A DNA stretch of 64,000 nucleotides, from NCBI GenBank assembly GCA_947489325.1, contig CANLDA010000001.1, positions 434,001-498,000 of the forward strand, read 5' to 3'. The notes below the pieces were generated by a model, which worked only from the letters and a program-made list of their open reading frames with translations, was not told the DNA's origin and made no database searches. Within the stretch, counting starts at the first letter, position 1, and each line of letters starts with the position of its first letter. The position numbers were made by a program, and so were the translations under genes. The stretch is from an uncultured Paracoccaceae bacterium (lineage in GTDB: Bacteria > Pseudomonadota > Alphaproteobacteria > Rhodobacterales > Rhodobacteraceae). Below are positions 10,959 to 20,780 of this stretch, piece after piece.

Positions 10959-11762
10959 ATGAAACGACTGGAAGGCCGGGTTGCCTTAATCACAGGGGCC
11001 GGTTCGATGAGTGGCGGTCTTGGCAATGGCAAGGCCACAGCCATTCGACTGGCACAGGAAGGTGCCGCCATTTGCGCGCTTGATTTGCATTTGGATGCAG
11101 CCGAAGAAACCTGTGATCTTATCCGCGCAGAGAACGGAAGAGCCCATGCCATTGCCGCCAATGTCACAGATGAAGCACAAATAATGGCGGCCGTAGCAGA
11201 ATGTCTCGGGATATTTGGGCAAATCAACATTTTGCAGAACAACGTAGGGATACTCAAATCCGGTGGAGCGATGGATACAACTGTCGCGGATTGGGAGTTA
11301 CTGACAAATGTGAACATGAAGGCCGTCTTTCTGCCGACCAAACATGTCCTACCGCATTTCATGGAGCGCGGCACAGGCGTAGTTACAAATATGTCATCCA
11401 TTGCCGGGCAACGATATCTGGGGGCCCCTTATATCGGGTATAACGCCACCAAAGGCTCTATCATTGCCTATACCCGAAATCTTGCGGCCGAGGTCGCGCC
11501 ATACGGCATTCGTGCCAATGCCATTTTGCCGGGCTTTATCGACACGCCGATGGCCCGAGATGTGACAGAACAAGCATCAGACGACCCTGATGCAATAGAT
11601 TGGAACGCTCTGGATCAACAACGCGCTAAGCGTGTTCCACTGGGTCGTGTTGGCACGCCTTGGGATGTTGCCAACGCGGCGGTCTTTCTGGCCAGCGACG
11701 AAGCCTCTTACATCACAGGAACTGAAATCACGGTCGATGGTGGTGTGTCTTGTCGGGTATAA
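10959..11762 (+). CDS. Short-chain dehydrogenase/reductase
   Basis: A 267-residue SDR starting at the ATG at 10959, with GAGG about ten bases upstream. Its cofactor loop carries an insertion (TGAGSMSGGLGNGKA), seen in some SDRs of catabolic operons, then NNVG, SSIAGQR, YNATKGS and TGTEITVDGGV. It shares the same operon as the monooxygenase and first SDR. The frame extends back to 10926 inside the previous gene, but that start has no ribosome site. Substrate unknown. Confidence 0.88.
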   Translation: MKRLEGRVALITGAGSMSGGLGNGKATAIRLAQEGAAICALDLHLDAAEETCDLIRAENGRAHAIAANVTDEAQIMAAVAECLGIFGQINILQNNVGILKSGGAMDTTVADWELLTNVNMKAVFLPTKHVLPHFMERGTGVVTNMSSIAGQRYLGAPYIGYNATKGSIIAYTRNLAAEVAPYGIRANAILPGFIDTPMARDVTEQASDDPDAIDWNALDQQRAKRVPLGRVGTPWDVANAAVFLASDEASYITGTEITVDGGVSCRV

Positions 11763-11915
11763 GATTAGGCCAGCCAGCGCACCGCAAATCAGAGATCAAC
11801 CCAAAAATCCGATGAAAAGCCGTCCCTCTTCCAATCTGATGAAAACTCGTATATGGCCCCATGCATCTGAGACGTGATGCCTTTGACCCCGGGCGCATGA
11901 ATAAAGATTGGGGTC

Positions 11916-11972
11916 GGCGGCAATGGGGCCGCCATTTCAAAACGGGAGACCCGGAGGGCCGGGAGTGCTCCC
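11916..11972 (+). promoter_or_regulatory. Structured leader of pnp
   Basis: Two hairpins precede pnp. GGCGGC (11916-11921) pairs with GCCGCC (11928-11933). A longer one has outer arms GGGAG (11944-11948) and CTCCC (11968-11972) and an inner stem CCCGG (11950-11954) with CCGGG (11959-11963). No T-run follows. PNPase in enterobacteria controls its own mRNA through a leader hairpin cut by RNase III; whether this is equivalent is inference. Apart from this, the 225-base gap 11763-11987 shows nothing recognisable. Confidence 0.45.
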
Positions 11973-11987
11973 ATCTAGGATATACTG

Positions 11988-14129
11988 ATGTTTACAGTAA
12001 GCAAAAAATCAATGCAGTGGGGCGAAGAAACCCTCACTCTGGAATCGGGCAAGGTTGCCCGTCAGGCGGATGGCTCTGTCATCGCCACTTTGGGTGAAAC
12101 TTCGGTCATGGCGAACGTGACCTTTGCAAAGAAACCCAAGCCCGGTCAGGATTTCTTTCCTCTGACCGTACACTACCAAGAAAAATACTATGCTGCGGGC
12201 AAAGTCCCCGGTGGTTTCTTTAAGCGCGAAGCGCGCCCAACTGAAAAAGAAACCCTGACAGCGCGCCTGATCGACCGTCCGATCCGCCCTCTGTTTGTTG
12301 ATGGCTTCAAACACGAAGTTCTGGTGATGTGCACCGTTCTGAGCCACGACCTTGTAAACGACCCTGACATGGTTGCCATGATCGCCGCATCCGCTGCGCT
12401 GACCATTTCTGGTGCACCGTTCATGGGCCCAATCGCCGCAGCGCGTGTTGGCTTTGAAGATGGCGAATATGTTCTAAACCCAACCGTTGACGACATGCAT
12501 GACCTGCGCAACAATCCTGATCAACGCCTTGATCTGGTTGTCGCTGGCACCAAAGACGCCGTCATGATGGTGGAATCCGAAGCATACGAACTGAGCGAAG
12601 CAGAAATGCTGGGCGCAGTTAAATTTGCTCATGACGCAGTCCAACCAGTTATCGATCTGATCATTGATCTGGCCGAAGATTGTGCAAAAGAGCCCTTCAA
12701 CTTTGTAGCACCAGAATACAGCGACCTGTTCGCTGCTGTAAAAGCTGCTGGCGAAGAGCAAATGCGCGCGGCATTCGCAATCACCGACAAACAAGAGCGC
12801 ACCTCGGCGGTTTCCGCTGCTCGCACCGATATCCTTGCTGCTCTGAGCGAAGAGCAACAGGAAGATGCGAACCTTGGTTCAGCTCTGAAAAAACTCGAAG
12901 CGTCGATCCTGCGTGGCGACGTTGTAAAAACCGGCAAGCGGATTGATGGTCGTTCGACCACTGAAATCCGTGAAATCGTTTGCCAGACTGGCCTGCTGCC
13001 TCGTACGCATGGTTCAGCTTTGTTCACACGTGGCGAAACCCAAGGTCTGGTTGTGACCACTCTGGGCACCGGCGACGACGAGCAAATGATCGACGCGCTG
13101 CACGGCACGTATCGTTCGAACTTTATGCTGCACTATAACTTCCCTCCTTATTCGGTCGGTGAAGTTGGTCGTGTGGGTGGACCCGGACGTCGTGAAATCG
13201 GCCACGGTAAACTGGCATGGCGTGCACTTCAGGCTGTTCTGCCTGCGGCAACAGATTTCCCATACACTGTACGTCTGGTGTCAGAAATCACTGAATCAAA
13301 CGGGTCGTCTTCTATGGCGTCAGTTTGTGGTGGATCTCTGTCAATGATGGATGCGGGTGTTCCGTTGAAATCGGCAGTTGCTGGTGTGGCAATGGGTCTG
13401 ATCCTTGAAGATGACGGATCATACGCGATCTTGTCTGACATTTTGGGCGACGAAGACCACCTTGGCGATATGGATTTCAAAGTAGCAGGTACCGAAAACG
13501 GCATCACTTCGCTGCAAATGGACATCAAAATCGCAGGCATCACCCCGGACATCATGGAAAAAGCTTTGGCACAAGCCAAAGACGGCCGCATGCATATCCT
13601 GAGTGAAATGGGCAAATCGATCTCTGGCGCAGCAGAATTCTCTGTTCACGCACCACGTATCGAAACCATGCAAATCCCAACCGACAAGATCCGTGAAGTT
13701 ATCGGTTCTGGCGGTAAGGTCATCCGCGAAATCGTGGAAGTGTCCGGTGCCAAGGTCGACATCAACGACGAAGGCGTGATCAAAATCGCCTCGCCAAATG
13801 GTGACTCGATCAAAAAAGCATACGACATGATCTATTCGATCGTGGCAGAGCCAGAAGAAGGCAAAGTTTACGATGGTAAAGTTGTAAAGATCGTCGACTT
13901 TGGAGCTTTTGTGAATTTCTTTGGCAAGCGCGACGGCCTGGTGCACGTATCCCAGATCGAAAACCGCCGCCTGAACCATCCTTCGGATGTTCTCAAGGAA
14001 GGTCAGGACGTTAAGGTTAAGTTGCTGGGCTTTGACGATCGCGGCAAGGTTCGCCTGTCGATGAAAATCGTTGATCAGGAAACTGGCGAAGAAATCTCTC
14101 CTGAGAAAAAAGAAGACAAAGCAGACTAA
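11988..14129 (+). CDS. pnp: Polyribonucleotide nucleotidyltransferase (PNPase)
   Basis: PNPase degrades RNA 3' to 5' with phosphate and is a degradosome component. The 713-residue product has two RNase PH-like domains, the second with [15 protein letters not shown] near 400 and the [15 protein letters not shown] segment near 445, then a KH domain with GSGG near 572-575 and an S1 domain from about 628 ([15 protein letters not shown]). Length and domain order are normal. AGGA precedes the ATG. In many alphaproteobacteria rpsO lies directly upstream; here it does not. Confidence 0.97.
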   Translation: MFTVSKKSMQWGEETLTLESGKVARQADGSVIATLGETSVMANVTFAKKPKPGQDFFPLTVHYQEKYYAAGKVPGGFFKREARPTEKETLTARLIDRPIRPLFVDGFKHEVLVMCTVLSHDLVNDPDMVAMIAASAALTISGAPFMGPIAAARVGFEDGEYVLNPTVDDMHDLRNNPDQRLDLVVAGTKDAVMMVESEAYELSEAEMLGAVKFAHDAVQPVIDLIIDLAEDCAKEPFNFVAPEYSDLFAAVKAAGEEQMRAAFAITDKQERTSAVSAARTDILAALSEEQQEDANLGSALKKLEASILRGDVVKTGKRIDGRSTTEIREIVCQTGLLPRTHGSALFTRGETQGLVVTTLGTGDDEQMIDALHGTYRSNFMLHYNFPPYSVGEVGRVGGPGRREIGHGKLAWRALQAVLPAATDFPYTVRLVSEITESNGSSSMASVCGGSLSMMDAGVPLKSAVAGVAMGLILEDDGSYAILSDILGDEDHLGDMDFKVAGTENGITSLQMDIKIAGITPDIMEKALAQAKDGRMHILSEMGKSISGAAEFSVHAPRIETMQIPTDKIREVIGSGGKVIREIVEVSGAKVDINDEGVIKIASPNGDSIKKAYDMIYSIVAEPEEGKVYDGKVVKIVDFGAFVNFFGKRDGLVHVSQIENRRLNHPSDVLKEGQDVKVKLLGFDDRGKVRLSMKIVDQETGEEISPEKKEDKAD

Positions 14130-14154
14130 CCCCTGCTCATCTTTCTAAGATTCA

Positions 14155-14185
14155 GGCCTCGGCAGACATGCCGGGGCCTTTTTTT
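14155..14185 (+). terminator. Rho-independent terminator of pnp
   Basis: GGCCTCGGCA (14155-14164) pairs with TGCCGGGGCC (14169-14178), one G-T pair, around GACA, followed by seven T. Confidence 0.95.
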
Positions 14186-14296
14186 ATGCCTAACGTTTCT
14201 GTGTTTCCACGTGATTGAAGAAAACTCGAACACAGGTGTTTTCCTTGTAACGACCCGCTGTTCGGGCGTTCTGATTTATGAACAAAGGAAACACAC

Positions 14297-14992
14297 ATGG
14301 CCATCAAACATCTTCTCGCCGCGTCAGTTCTTGCTGCAGCAACGGCAGGCACTGCCTCTGCCCAAGACACCGGGCTAAGCGGTCTTTATTTTCACGGCTT
14401 CGTTGGGGGCAACTACCTTGGCGATGCGGATTACACTGGCCTCATTGGCGGCAGTCCCAATTCCGTTGATACCGACTATGACTTTGGTGGCAGCATCGGT
14501 GGCGCCATTGGTTGGGATATCAACCGCTGGAGCACCGACAAGATCGGCAGCCGGTTTGAAGTCTCCCTGAGCTATGCAAACAATGACGTCGACAGCACCG
14601 ATTTCTCCGGGAATGGCGCAGGCAATGAGGCGAATACAACAGGCGATACAAGCACAACCGCCTTGCACGCCAACCTGCTGTGGGATTTCAAGAACAGCGG
14701 TCGTTTCACCCCTTACGCGGGTCTTGGCGCCGGGATTGCCTATGTCGATCAGGACATCACCTATGGTCCGGGCGTTCGCCTAAACGAAAGTGACACTGTG
14801 TTTTCCGTACAGGCCATTGCCGGGGTGTCCTATGCTTTGAACAACACCACCGACCTGACATTAGATGCCCGGTATTCGCGTGCGTTTGATGCAGAAACCC
14901 GCCGCCTGAACCCCGCTGGTGTATCAACAGGTGATGTTCAGGACGATCTGGAAAATCTCAGCATCAATGTCGGTGTACGGTTCCGGTTCTAA
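14297..14992 (+). CDS. Outer-membrane beta-barrel protein (OmpA/opacity-like porin fold)
   Basis: A 231-residue secreted protein: signal peptide about 1-22 (MAIKHLLAASVLAAATAGTA, cut after SAQ), then amphipathic strands such as LYFHGFVGGNYLG and FTPYAGLGAGIAYVD, alternating with loops rich in Asp, Asn and Thr. It ends VGVRFRF; a C-terminal Phe is the usual outer-membrane insertion signal. It resembles the small eight-stranded barrel family. AAAGGAAA gives a good ribosome site. It lies alone between the pnp terminator and a convergent barrel-like gene only five bases away. Confidence 0.8.
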   Translation: MAIKHLLAASVLAAATAGTASAQDTGLSGLYFHGFVGGNYLGDADYTGLIGGSPNSVDTDYDFGGSIGGAIGWDINRWSTDKIGSRFEVSLSYANNDVDSTDFSGNGAGNEANTTGDTSTTALHANLLWDFKNSGRFTPYAGLGAGIAYVDQDITYGPGVRLNESDTVFSVQAIAGVSYALNNTTDLTLDARYSRAFDAETRRLNPAGVSTGDVQDDLENLSINVGVRFRF

Positions 14993-14996
14993 GCAA

Positions 14997-16622
14997 TCAT
15001 TGCCCCAACAAGAGGGTGGCTCCAAATGCCACCTTCACATCATCCTGTGACACCAATGTCCCAAGACCATAGCGGCTGATGGCGTTGGTGGCATGTACAT
15101 CCAGATGCACAGGTGCCCCGGGGATGTGATAGCGCACGCCAGCCGCCCAAACCGTGTCCTGATCTTCAGACACCGGGGTTACTTCGCCAATGACCTCAAA
15201 CCCTTTGGCAAAACCATAGTTCACCCCAAGGCCAAGACCATAAAGACGGGTATCCCCCCAAGCTGCGAACTTTGGAACGGCAGACCATACCAATTGATCG
15301 TTGGCTTTATAACTAACAGGCACATCCAGATAGAGAACACCGGTCAACCCATCGCTGGTGTCGCGACCCAGCATCGGATGCACAGATACAGACACCGGGC
15401 TGCCGTTGTTTTGGTCCAACAGGCGCAGCTTGGCCCCAATCCAATACCGCGTATCAAAATTTGGCACCAAATCACCGGCAACAACGCTGCCATCATCCGA
15501 AGGTTGCTCTACAATCAACTCAGCCTGAAAATCATAATCCGGCGCGATGATCAAAGCACCGCCCGCATTGTCATCATCCCCATAAAACGCGCTCAGCTGC
15601 ACCGCTCTCGGAGAAATCGTGTCGGCAGAAGACAATGTAAACCCATCAAGCTGTAGCGATGCATTGCGCGGTGTCTGTGGCTCTGACTGAATACCGCGAT
15701 AGTTTGAACGATAGTTCGGACCATTACCCGGAGTATAAGTCACCGTTGCCCCAACCATTGTGATATCCCCGTCGGGAAAAAACGGCAGAATGCTTGTGGC
15801 CGGAGTTGTGCCGAACCCGTTGGTGGCAAACACATTCAGCGCCGTCTTGGGGGAAACATTAAACTGCGTGCCAACAGTCCAGACAGGTTCGCGTTCGATA
15901 CTGCGTGTGCTGGAAATCGCGTTGCCCCCAGACAAAGGCGTGTTGACATGACCATAGGCCAGCCAACGCTCATTTGGCTTCCAAGTGGCCCCAACACCGA
16001 CATAGGTCACACTGCCAAAATATTCGATTCCATTGATGTCGTCCGGGAATATGGACACACCGGGCGTCAAATGGAATTGCAACTGATCCGATGCCTTATA
16101 GGTGATCGGCAATTGCAACGCCCCAATCAGATGCTGATCATCAGGGCCCGGATCTGTGCCAAACAATGCGGATTCAAAGCCCAGCAATTCCAACGATCCC
16201 AATGCTGAAATCGCCCAGCGATCATTTTCGATAAACTGATACTTGGCTTGCGCGCTGATTGTGTAAAACTTGCTGTCCGGACTTGTACCCAAGATCGGTG
16301 CGCCCGGAGGGTCCTGAAAATATTGAATACCCGCGCCAAGCTGCAACCGGTCCGTCGCACCCCATTCGATGCCGCCATAATAAATCTGGTTCCCGGTGCC
16401 GGTGGTCGAATGCCCCGGCTCTGTCTGGTGACTGCCGACATGCAGACGTACGGCGCCTTTCGACAGCACATTACCTGTGGTGAAATTCACCCCACCGTCA
16501 GGATGAGATTCCAAAGGTGCCCCCGTTGCACCATCAGCCCAGACTTGTCCTGCAAGTGCGCTGGATACCATCAGCGCCACACCACACCGCATCAAAATTG
16601 AGTTGGCTTGAAAATGATACAT
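14997..16622 (-). CDS. Predicted outer-membrane beta-barrel protein of unknown function
   Basis: I do not recognise a named family. From the ATG at 16622 the product has 541 residues and a signal sequence running to about residue 30 (hydrophobic MRCGVALMVSSALAG then QVWA). The rest alternates short aromatic and hydrophobic strands with polar turns, for example IYYGGIEWGATDRLQLGAG and LYGLGLGVNYGFAKGFEVI, as in large outer-membrane channels or transporters. GGAG ten bases upstream supports this start; a TTG at 16640 and an ATG at 16592 are alternatives. It converges with the small barrel gene. No partner gene hints at its cargo. Confidence 0.6.
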   Translation of the reverse strand: MYHFQANSILMRCGVALMVSSALAGQVWADGATGAPLESHPDGGVNFTTGNVLSKGAVRLHVGSHQTEPGHSTTGTGNQIYYGGIEWGATDRLQLGAGIQYFQDPPGAPILGTSPDSKFYTISAQAKYQFIENDRWAISALGSLELLGFESALFGTDPGPDDQHLIGALQLPITYKASDQLQFHLTPGVSIFPDDINGIEYFGSVTYVGVGATWKPNERWLAYGHVNTPLSGGNAISSTRSIEREPVWTVGTQFNVSPKTALNVFATNGFGTTPATSILPFFPDGDITMVGATVTYTPGNGPNYRSNYRGIQSEPQTPRNASLQLDGFTLSSADTISPRAVQLSAFYGDDDNAGGALIIAPDYDFQAELIVEQPSDDGSVVAGDLVPNFDTRYWIGAKLRLLDQNNGSPVSVSVHPMLGRDTSDGLTGVLYLDVPVSYKANDQLVWSAVPKFAAWGDTRLYGLGLGVNYGFAKGFEVIGEVTPVSEDQDTVWAAGVRYHIPGAPVHLDVHATNAISRYGLGTLVSQDDVKVAFGATLLLGQ

Positions 16623-16757
16623 CGGCCTAAATCTCCGCAATTCTACAGTAAGGTGAAAAGGTGCAATCCAAGATTGCGTCCAGAATTTTCAACAGACTAT
16701 TGAATTCTGCTCAAAACGGCCAGAGCATTTCTGAAGCAAGCAAAATATTGCGGGTTT

Positions 16758-17237
16758 TCACGGTACGCGATAAAAACAGTATCTTTCAGGCGCCACCGAA
16801 AGAGGGCCACGAACGACATCAAACCCCATCAACGGCTGGCTTGATGCAATCACTCCACCCGAGATCATGACACCCGCAATTGCCATACTCAGGCGCATAG
16901 CTTCAGCGACATCCCTGGCTTTGTCGCCAAAACCAAAATCATAATGTGCAAAGGAAACCTGTACGCCTAGTTGTACCATTTTGCCCAACATCTCGGAGGC
17001 TTCGCCTTGCAAAAAATCCGACACTGGCGGCACACACGAAGGATGACAATTCATCCCGCGATCAATGATCCAAATTCGGCGATCTGGCAGAATTTGTCGG
17101 AGATGATCATAGGTGCGCCCATTTCCAAGACCCAACTCTAACACATCACCAGACATGTCCCTAATTTCAGCCGCAGCCCATTCCAGACCGTCTTTTTGGG
17201 CTGCAAGGCGTCGCATCATACTTTCTAGGCGGCTCAT
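16758..17237 (-). CDS. Small class I SAM-dependent methyltransferase-like protein (Methyltransf_17 type)
   Basis: A 159-residue protein with the S-adenosylmethionine-binding motif I as VLELGLGNGRTYDHLR near residues 32-47. It lacks the extra C-terminal parts of larger methyltransferases. It is clearly a paralogue of the protein at 33217-33708: both begin MSRL and share the ELGLGNGRTYDHLR block and a C-terminal VMISGG/IMVSSD-like strand. It is the last gene of the minus-strand glycan operon, 13 bases after the deacetylase gene. The substrate is unknown; a sugar or lipid intermediate of the operon is a guess from context. Confidence 0.7.
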   Translation of the reverse strand: MSRLESMMRRLAAQKDGLEWAAAEIRDMSGDVLELGLGNGRTYDHLRQILPDRRIWIIDRGMNCHPSCVPPVSDFLQGEASEMLGKMVQLGVQVSFAHYDFGFGDKARDVAEAMRLSMAIAGVMISGGVIASSQPLMGFDVVRGPLSVAPERYCFYRVP

Positions 17238-17250
17238 GGATTCTCGTCTC

Positions 17251-17994
17251 TTACTTTAATGCCCAAACAATGGTTGGCCCTTCGCGCAACTCGCTTAGGA
17301 ATTGCCTGCTAAAATCCCAAATCGCGGCGTCATGAACAAGGTGGTGGGTCAAATACCCCAAAGGTTCCGATGCATCCGTGATTCCGCTGCGACGATCCTG
17401 CAAAAGCTGCACCGTGCGTGCGATCAAATGTTCTGGCCTCACAAGGCCACGCGTTGTTTTCCATGCAATCGGGTCCACATGCGTATTGATGTTTTCCAAT
17501 CCGGGCACATCTTCGATCTGACGACGTGGCAAATACGTTGAAATGGCACGATATCCTTGCGCTGCAAACATCGGTAGATAGGCCGGATCAACCCGGTTCC
17601 AAGGCGGCACAAAAATCGGGCAAAGATTCGCGCCAAACAAATCAGTCATCTTTTCAAACCCGCTGGCGATATCCTTTTGCACGGCTTGTTTGTCTCGAAC
17701 GGCACCGAATTCTGCCTTTTTCAAAGCAGGTGGCGAATGGTTGACATGCGCCCAACCATGCACCAACGGGATCAAGTGATCGCTTCCTTGCACCGTTTCC
17801 TTCAAACCATCTGTGGCATGCGCCGGGATAATCGCAAGATGCACGGGCACTCCAACCTCTTGGGACAGGGCAATCAAATGCTCCAGCTCGGGCGTATGGC
17901 CCACCGCATCATCATCCCGCCACCAAATCGGAATTTGGCGCTCCTCTGCTCGCCAAATCGCAAGTTCTGCGCGTAAAGGGGTCCAGTCAATCAT
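17251..17994 (-). CDS. Polysaccharide-deacetylase-like protein
   Basis: A 247-residue protein of the NodB-like carbohydrate esterase fold. The metal-binding Asp motif is WWRDDDAVG near residue 27 and the His pair is in LVHGWAHVNHSPP near 80; FVPPWNRVDPAY near 130 matches the conserved third motif. No signal peptide is seen, so it probably acts in the cytoplasm on a sugar precursor or lipid-linked sugar. I chose the start at 17994 because it overlaps the upstream stop as ATGA like its neighbours; 18000 is an in-frame alternative. It lies in an operon of glycosyltransferases. Confidence 0.8.
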   Translation of the reverse strand: MIDWTPLRAELAIWRAEERQIPIWWRDDDAVGHTPELEHLIALSQEVGVPVHLAIIPAHATDGLKETVQGSDHLIPLVHGWAHVNHSPPALKKAEFGAVRDKQAVQKDIASGFEKMTDLFGANLCPIFVPPWNRVDPAYLPMFAAQGYRAISTYLPRRQIEDVPGLENINTHVDPIAWKTTRGLVRPEHLIARTVQLLQDRRSGITDASEPLGYLTHHLVHDAAIWDFSRQFLSELREGPTIVWALK

Positions 17995-19115
17995 CGGCAT
18001 GCCACCATCTGTTCCGCAATCTTCACGGCTTGTGCCGCACCCTCAAAGTTTATCGCACTTGTATCACGCGGCGGAGCGGACAGCACTGCATTCACAGCCT
18101 CTGTCAAACGCGGCCCACTCAATTCCTGTGATGTTATGATTTCAATCCCGGCAAGAGTGTTCAACGCGGCCGCGCGCAGGGTTTGCTCCACTTCGCTGCC
18201 ATCATCAAACGGCACGATCACCGCAGGGATACCCGCCTGCAACACATCCATCGCGGTGTTATAGCCGCACATGCTGATGGACAGTTTCGCCTGCCCTAGC
18301 AAAGCACGAAAATCGGCTCGCACAGGTTCGACAGTCACATTATCTGGTGCTTGGGTTTGCAATGTGACAATGCGATCCGCAGCTTGCGCACCCCCGACCA
18401 AAATGCGCCACGTCAGATCAGATTGACGCGCGGCCTCTATGGCGACAGCAAACAAAGATGCGCCAACATCACCGCCTCCGGCGCTTACCAGAACTTCGCC
18501 TTTTGCCCCGTCACTCGCATCGGGCAACATTGGCGCAACGAAACCTGTGTATTTCAGCAGCGGACGCATTTCATCCGTGACCGGCCAACTGACATCCAAA
18601 GATACGATGTGAGGGTCTGAATGCACCAAAACACCATCATAATAATCTGCCAGGATCGCCGCGCATCGATCGGCTTTTTTGGGCTTTGATGGGGGTGCAA
18701 GAATGTCGCGGATCGATGCCAGAACCACAGGTTTAGGCGCCATCTGCGTGGTTGCATCAAGTAATGTCAGAAACTCTGTCGAAAGGCTGCGCCGCCCAAA
18801 TGGGAAAAGTTCCGTGATCACCAAATCAGGCGATATTTGCGTCAACGCCTGGACAATGGCTGCGCTACGCGCTGTCAAATACGCTATGTCCGCCTCCTGT
18901 CCGTTTGGCATGAGCAAGCGTGTGAAATGCACATCCGACGCCAGCGGTGGCAATTGGATCAAAGGCACGCCGTCCGTATTCAAGTGCGGTGCAGCCCCGC
19001 CGCCAGACACAACATGCGCCTCATGGCCCTGCGCAATAAACGCACGCGCTAAGGTCAATGCCCGCGCCAGATGCCCGGTGCCAAGCAGATGCGTGACGGC
19101 AATCAAAACCTTCAT
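17991..19115 (-). CDS. Glycosyltransferase, GT28/MurG-like fold
   Basis: The product, 374 residues from the ATG at 19115, begins MKVLIAVTHLLGTGHLARAL; the GTGH loop is typical of MurG and UGT-type GT-B enzymes. The C-terminal half has VSAGGGDVG near 195 and SMCGYNTAMDVLQAGIPAV near 290, the donor-nucleotide site. It has no signal peptide. The start overlaps the histidine phosphatase stop (ATGA) and its own stop overlaps the deacetylase start. It is related in architecture to the first gene of this operon (22010-23233), so the two may act in series on one glycan. Confidence 0.8.
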   Translation of the reverse strand: MKVLIAVTHLLGTGHLARALTLARAFIAQGHEAHVVSGGGAAPHLNTDGVPLIQLPPLASDVHFTRLLMPNGQEADIAYLTARSAAIVQALTQISPDLVITELFPFGRRSLSTEFLTLLDATTQMAPKPVVLASIRDILAPPSKPKKADRCAAILADYYDGVLVHSDPHIVSLDVSWPVTDEMRPLLKYTGFVAPMLPDASDGAKGEVLVSAGGGDVGASLFAVAIEAARQSDLTWRILVGGAQAADRIVTLQTQAPDNVTVEPVRADFRALLGQAKLSISMCGYNTAMDVLQAGIPAVIVPFDDGSEVEQTLRAAALNTLAGIEIITSQELSGPRLTEAVNAVLSAPPRDTSAINFEGAAQAVKIAEQMVACR

Positions 19116-19696
19116 ACAGCGCGCTTTTCCAGCCGGATTTGATCTGGCCATGGGGTCATTTTGCCATTTTCAATCTCGACAACAAACAAGCGATTGCGCT
19201 TCACCGCAAAAGGGGCCGGGCCATCAAAATCCCACCCATGTGCCCGCGCAAGGATCATTCGCATAATCCCGATGTGACACACGGCAACAGTATCTTCGCG
19301 CAACCCATGCATCCACGGCTCAAGACGCGCCCAAACCTCAGCCGGGCTTTCACCATTGGGAGGGCGATACTCCCATCCCCAGTTTTCAATATCGCGAAAT
19401 CCAGATTGAGGGTCATCTTTCAGGATTTTACCCTCTTTACCTTCCCAATCGCCCCAATTCATTTCAATCAAAGCAGGATCAGTTGCCGGGGTGCGATCGG
19501 CAATAATCTTAGCCGTATCAAAGGCGCGCTTCAACGGGCTGGACACCAATGCGGCATTCCCCCAATCACCCGGCAATTTTTGCATCGCCAATTCGGCGCG
19601 CGCTTGGTCATCAAGCGCTATATCAGTACGCCCCTGAATGCGCCCAGCGCGGTTCCAATGTGTGTGCCCGTGTCGGATCATAGCTAATCGGATCAT
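19112..19696 (-). CDS. Histidine phosphatase family protein (phosphoglycerate-mutase-like)
   Basis: A 194-residue phosphohydrolase. The catalytic RHG sits at residues 8-10 (MIRLAMIRHGHTHWN); the acid/base and second His appear in WGDWEGKEG near 80 and AVCHIGIMRM near 143. It lacks a signal peptide. The gene is coupled by four-base overlaps to the glycosyltransferase genes on both sides, so it probably removes a phosphate from a sugar phosphate or a phosphorylated glycan intermediate. A housekeeping cobalamin-phosphatase (CobC) role is unlikely in this setting. Confidence 0.85.
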   Translation of the reverse strand: MIRLAMIRHGHTHWNRAGRIQGRTDIALDDQARAELAMQKLPGDWGNAALVSSPLKRAFDTAKIIADRTPATDPALIEMNWGDWEGKEGKILKDDPQSGFRDIENWGWEYRPPNGESPAEVWARLEPWMHGLREDTVAVCHIGIMRMILARAHGWDFDGPAPFAVKRNRLFVVEIENGKMTPWPDQIRLEKRAV

Positions 19697-20763
19697 GTGT
19701 TACCTTTCAAAAGCGGCTCCAGGGACTGTCGCAATGTTGCCTGCCCACTTGGTAGCAAGTGGCGGGATTTGACCAATGTACGTGCGGCCAATGATGCCTC
19801 TTCGCGACGCTCCCGATCCCGCAACAGCAGATCAATACGCCCTGCCACCGCCTCAGGACGACCCACGGCAACCATTGCCTCGGGTGGTAAAACATCCTCG
19901 ATGCCTGGGCGATACTCCGCGATAACCGGCAATCCAGCAGCCTGCGCCTCCAGATAAACCATGCCAAAGGCTTCGTTTACACCGGGCCACAGAAAAAGTG
20001 ATGCATTGTGATAGGCCCGCGCCATCCCTTCGGCATCCAGTTGCCCCAGATAAGTGACATGGTCCTTCATCGGCGCAAAAAGCGTCTCTATTTCAGGGCG
20101 TGCAGGGCCATCGCCTGCAATATGCAACTGCCACCCTGATGTTTGTAAAAACGGCAACGTCCGCGCAATGGCCTGATACGAAGCAAACTTGTCCCCCTGC
20201 CGCATCATCCCCGCCGCAAGGATCACAGGCCCCGTAGGTACAGCCATTGTCCCCAGTTCTGCGCGCATCAGAAAGGGATTTAGTTTGACGACCTGTTGTC
20301 CGGCAGGAGCCCGCGCCAATAAGGCCTGCCCGTCTTGTTGTGTAAAATAGAAGATCACATCTGCTGCATCGCTGGCAATCTCGGCAGCGCGGGCGAATTG
20401 GTCCCACCGCCCCCCAAACCGTTTCAACGCACGGGTGGATTCAATTAACACATATGGAATACCCAAGGCCTGACTGACCGCAGGCCCAATCAGATCCGGC
20501 GCTTTATAATAGTTATGATAAGTGACCCAGATATCCCAACCGCCCTTGGCAATCAGGCGCGCAGCCTCTGCTTGGGCGAAATCTGTCAGACGCTGCTGGA
20601 CCTCGGTGTCACCTACCCCATCACGCAACCGCAATTCTGAAACCAGATCAACCTGCCCAAGCCCGCCCAAGGCCTGCACCAACGACCGCGCAACGGTTCT
20701 GTCCCCCGATGGCGTTGGATGCTCAGGTGATTTCATCGGCGCATAAAATGCAATCGACGTCAT
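19693..20763 (-). CDS. Glycosyltransferase family 4
   Basis: A 356-residue GT-B fold enzyme. The C-terminal half carries LHIAGDGPARPEIE near 215 and GVNEAFGMVYLEAQAAGLPVI near 260, where the two Glu of the EX7E motif contact the nucleotide sugar. It has an excellent ribosome site, GGAGGAA, seven bases before ATG. It lies 17 bases after the previous glycosyltransferase gene and overlaps the phosphatase gene by four bases. Donor and acceptor cannot be read. Confidence 0.88.
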   Translation of the reverse strand: MTSIAFYAPMKSPEHPTPSGDRTVARSLVQALGGLGQVDLVSELRLRDGVGDTEVQQRLTDFAQAEAARLIAKGGWDIWVTYHNYYKAPDLIGPAVSQALGIPYVLIESTRALKRFGGRWDQFARAAEIASDAADVIFYFTQQDGQALLARAPAGQQVVKLNPFLMRAELGTMAVPTGPVILAAGMMRQGDKFASYQAIARTLPFLQTSGWQLHIAGDGPARPEIETLFAPMKDHVTYLGQLDAEGMARAYHNASLFLWPGVNEAFGMVYLEAQAAGLPVIAEYRPGIEDVLPPEAMVAVGRPEAVAGRIDLLLRDRERREEASLAARTLVKSRHLLPSGQATLRQSLEPLLKGNT

Positions 20764-20780
20764 CTATTCCTCCTTGCCCT

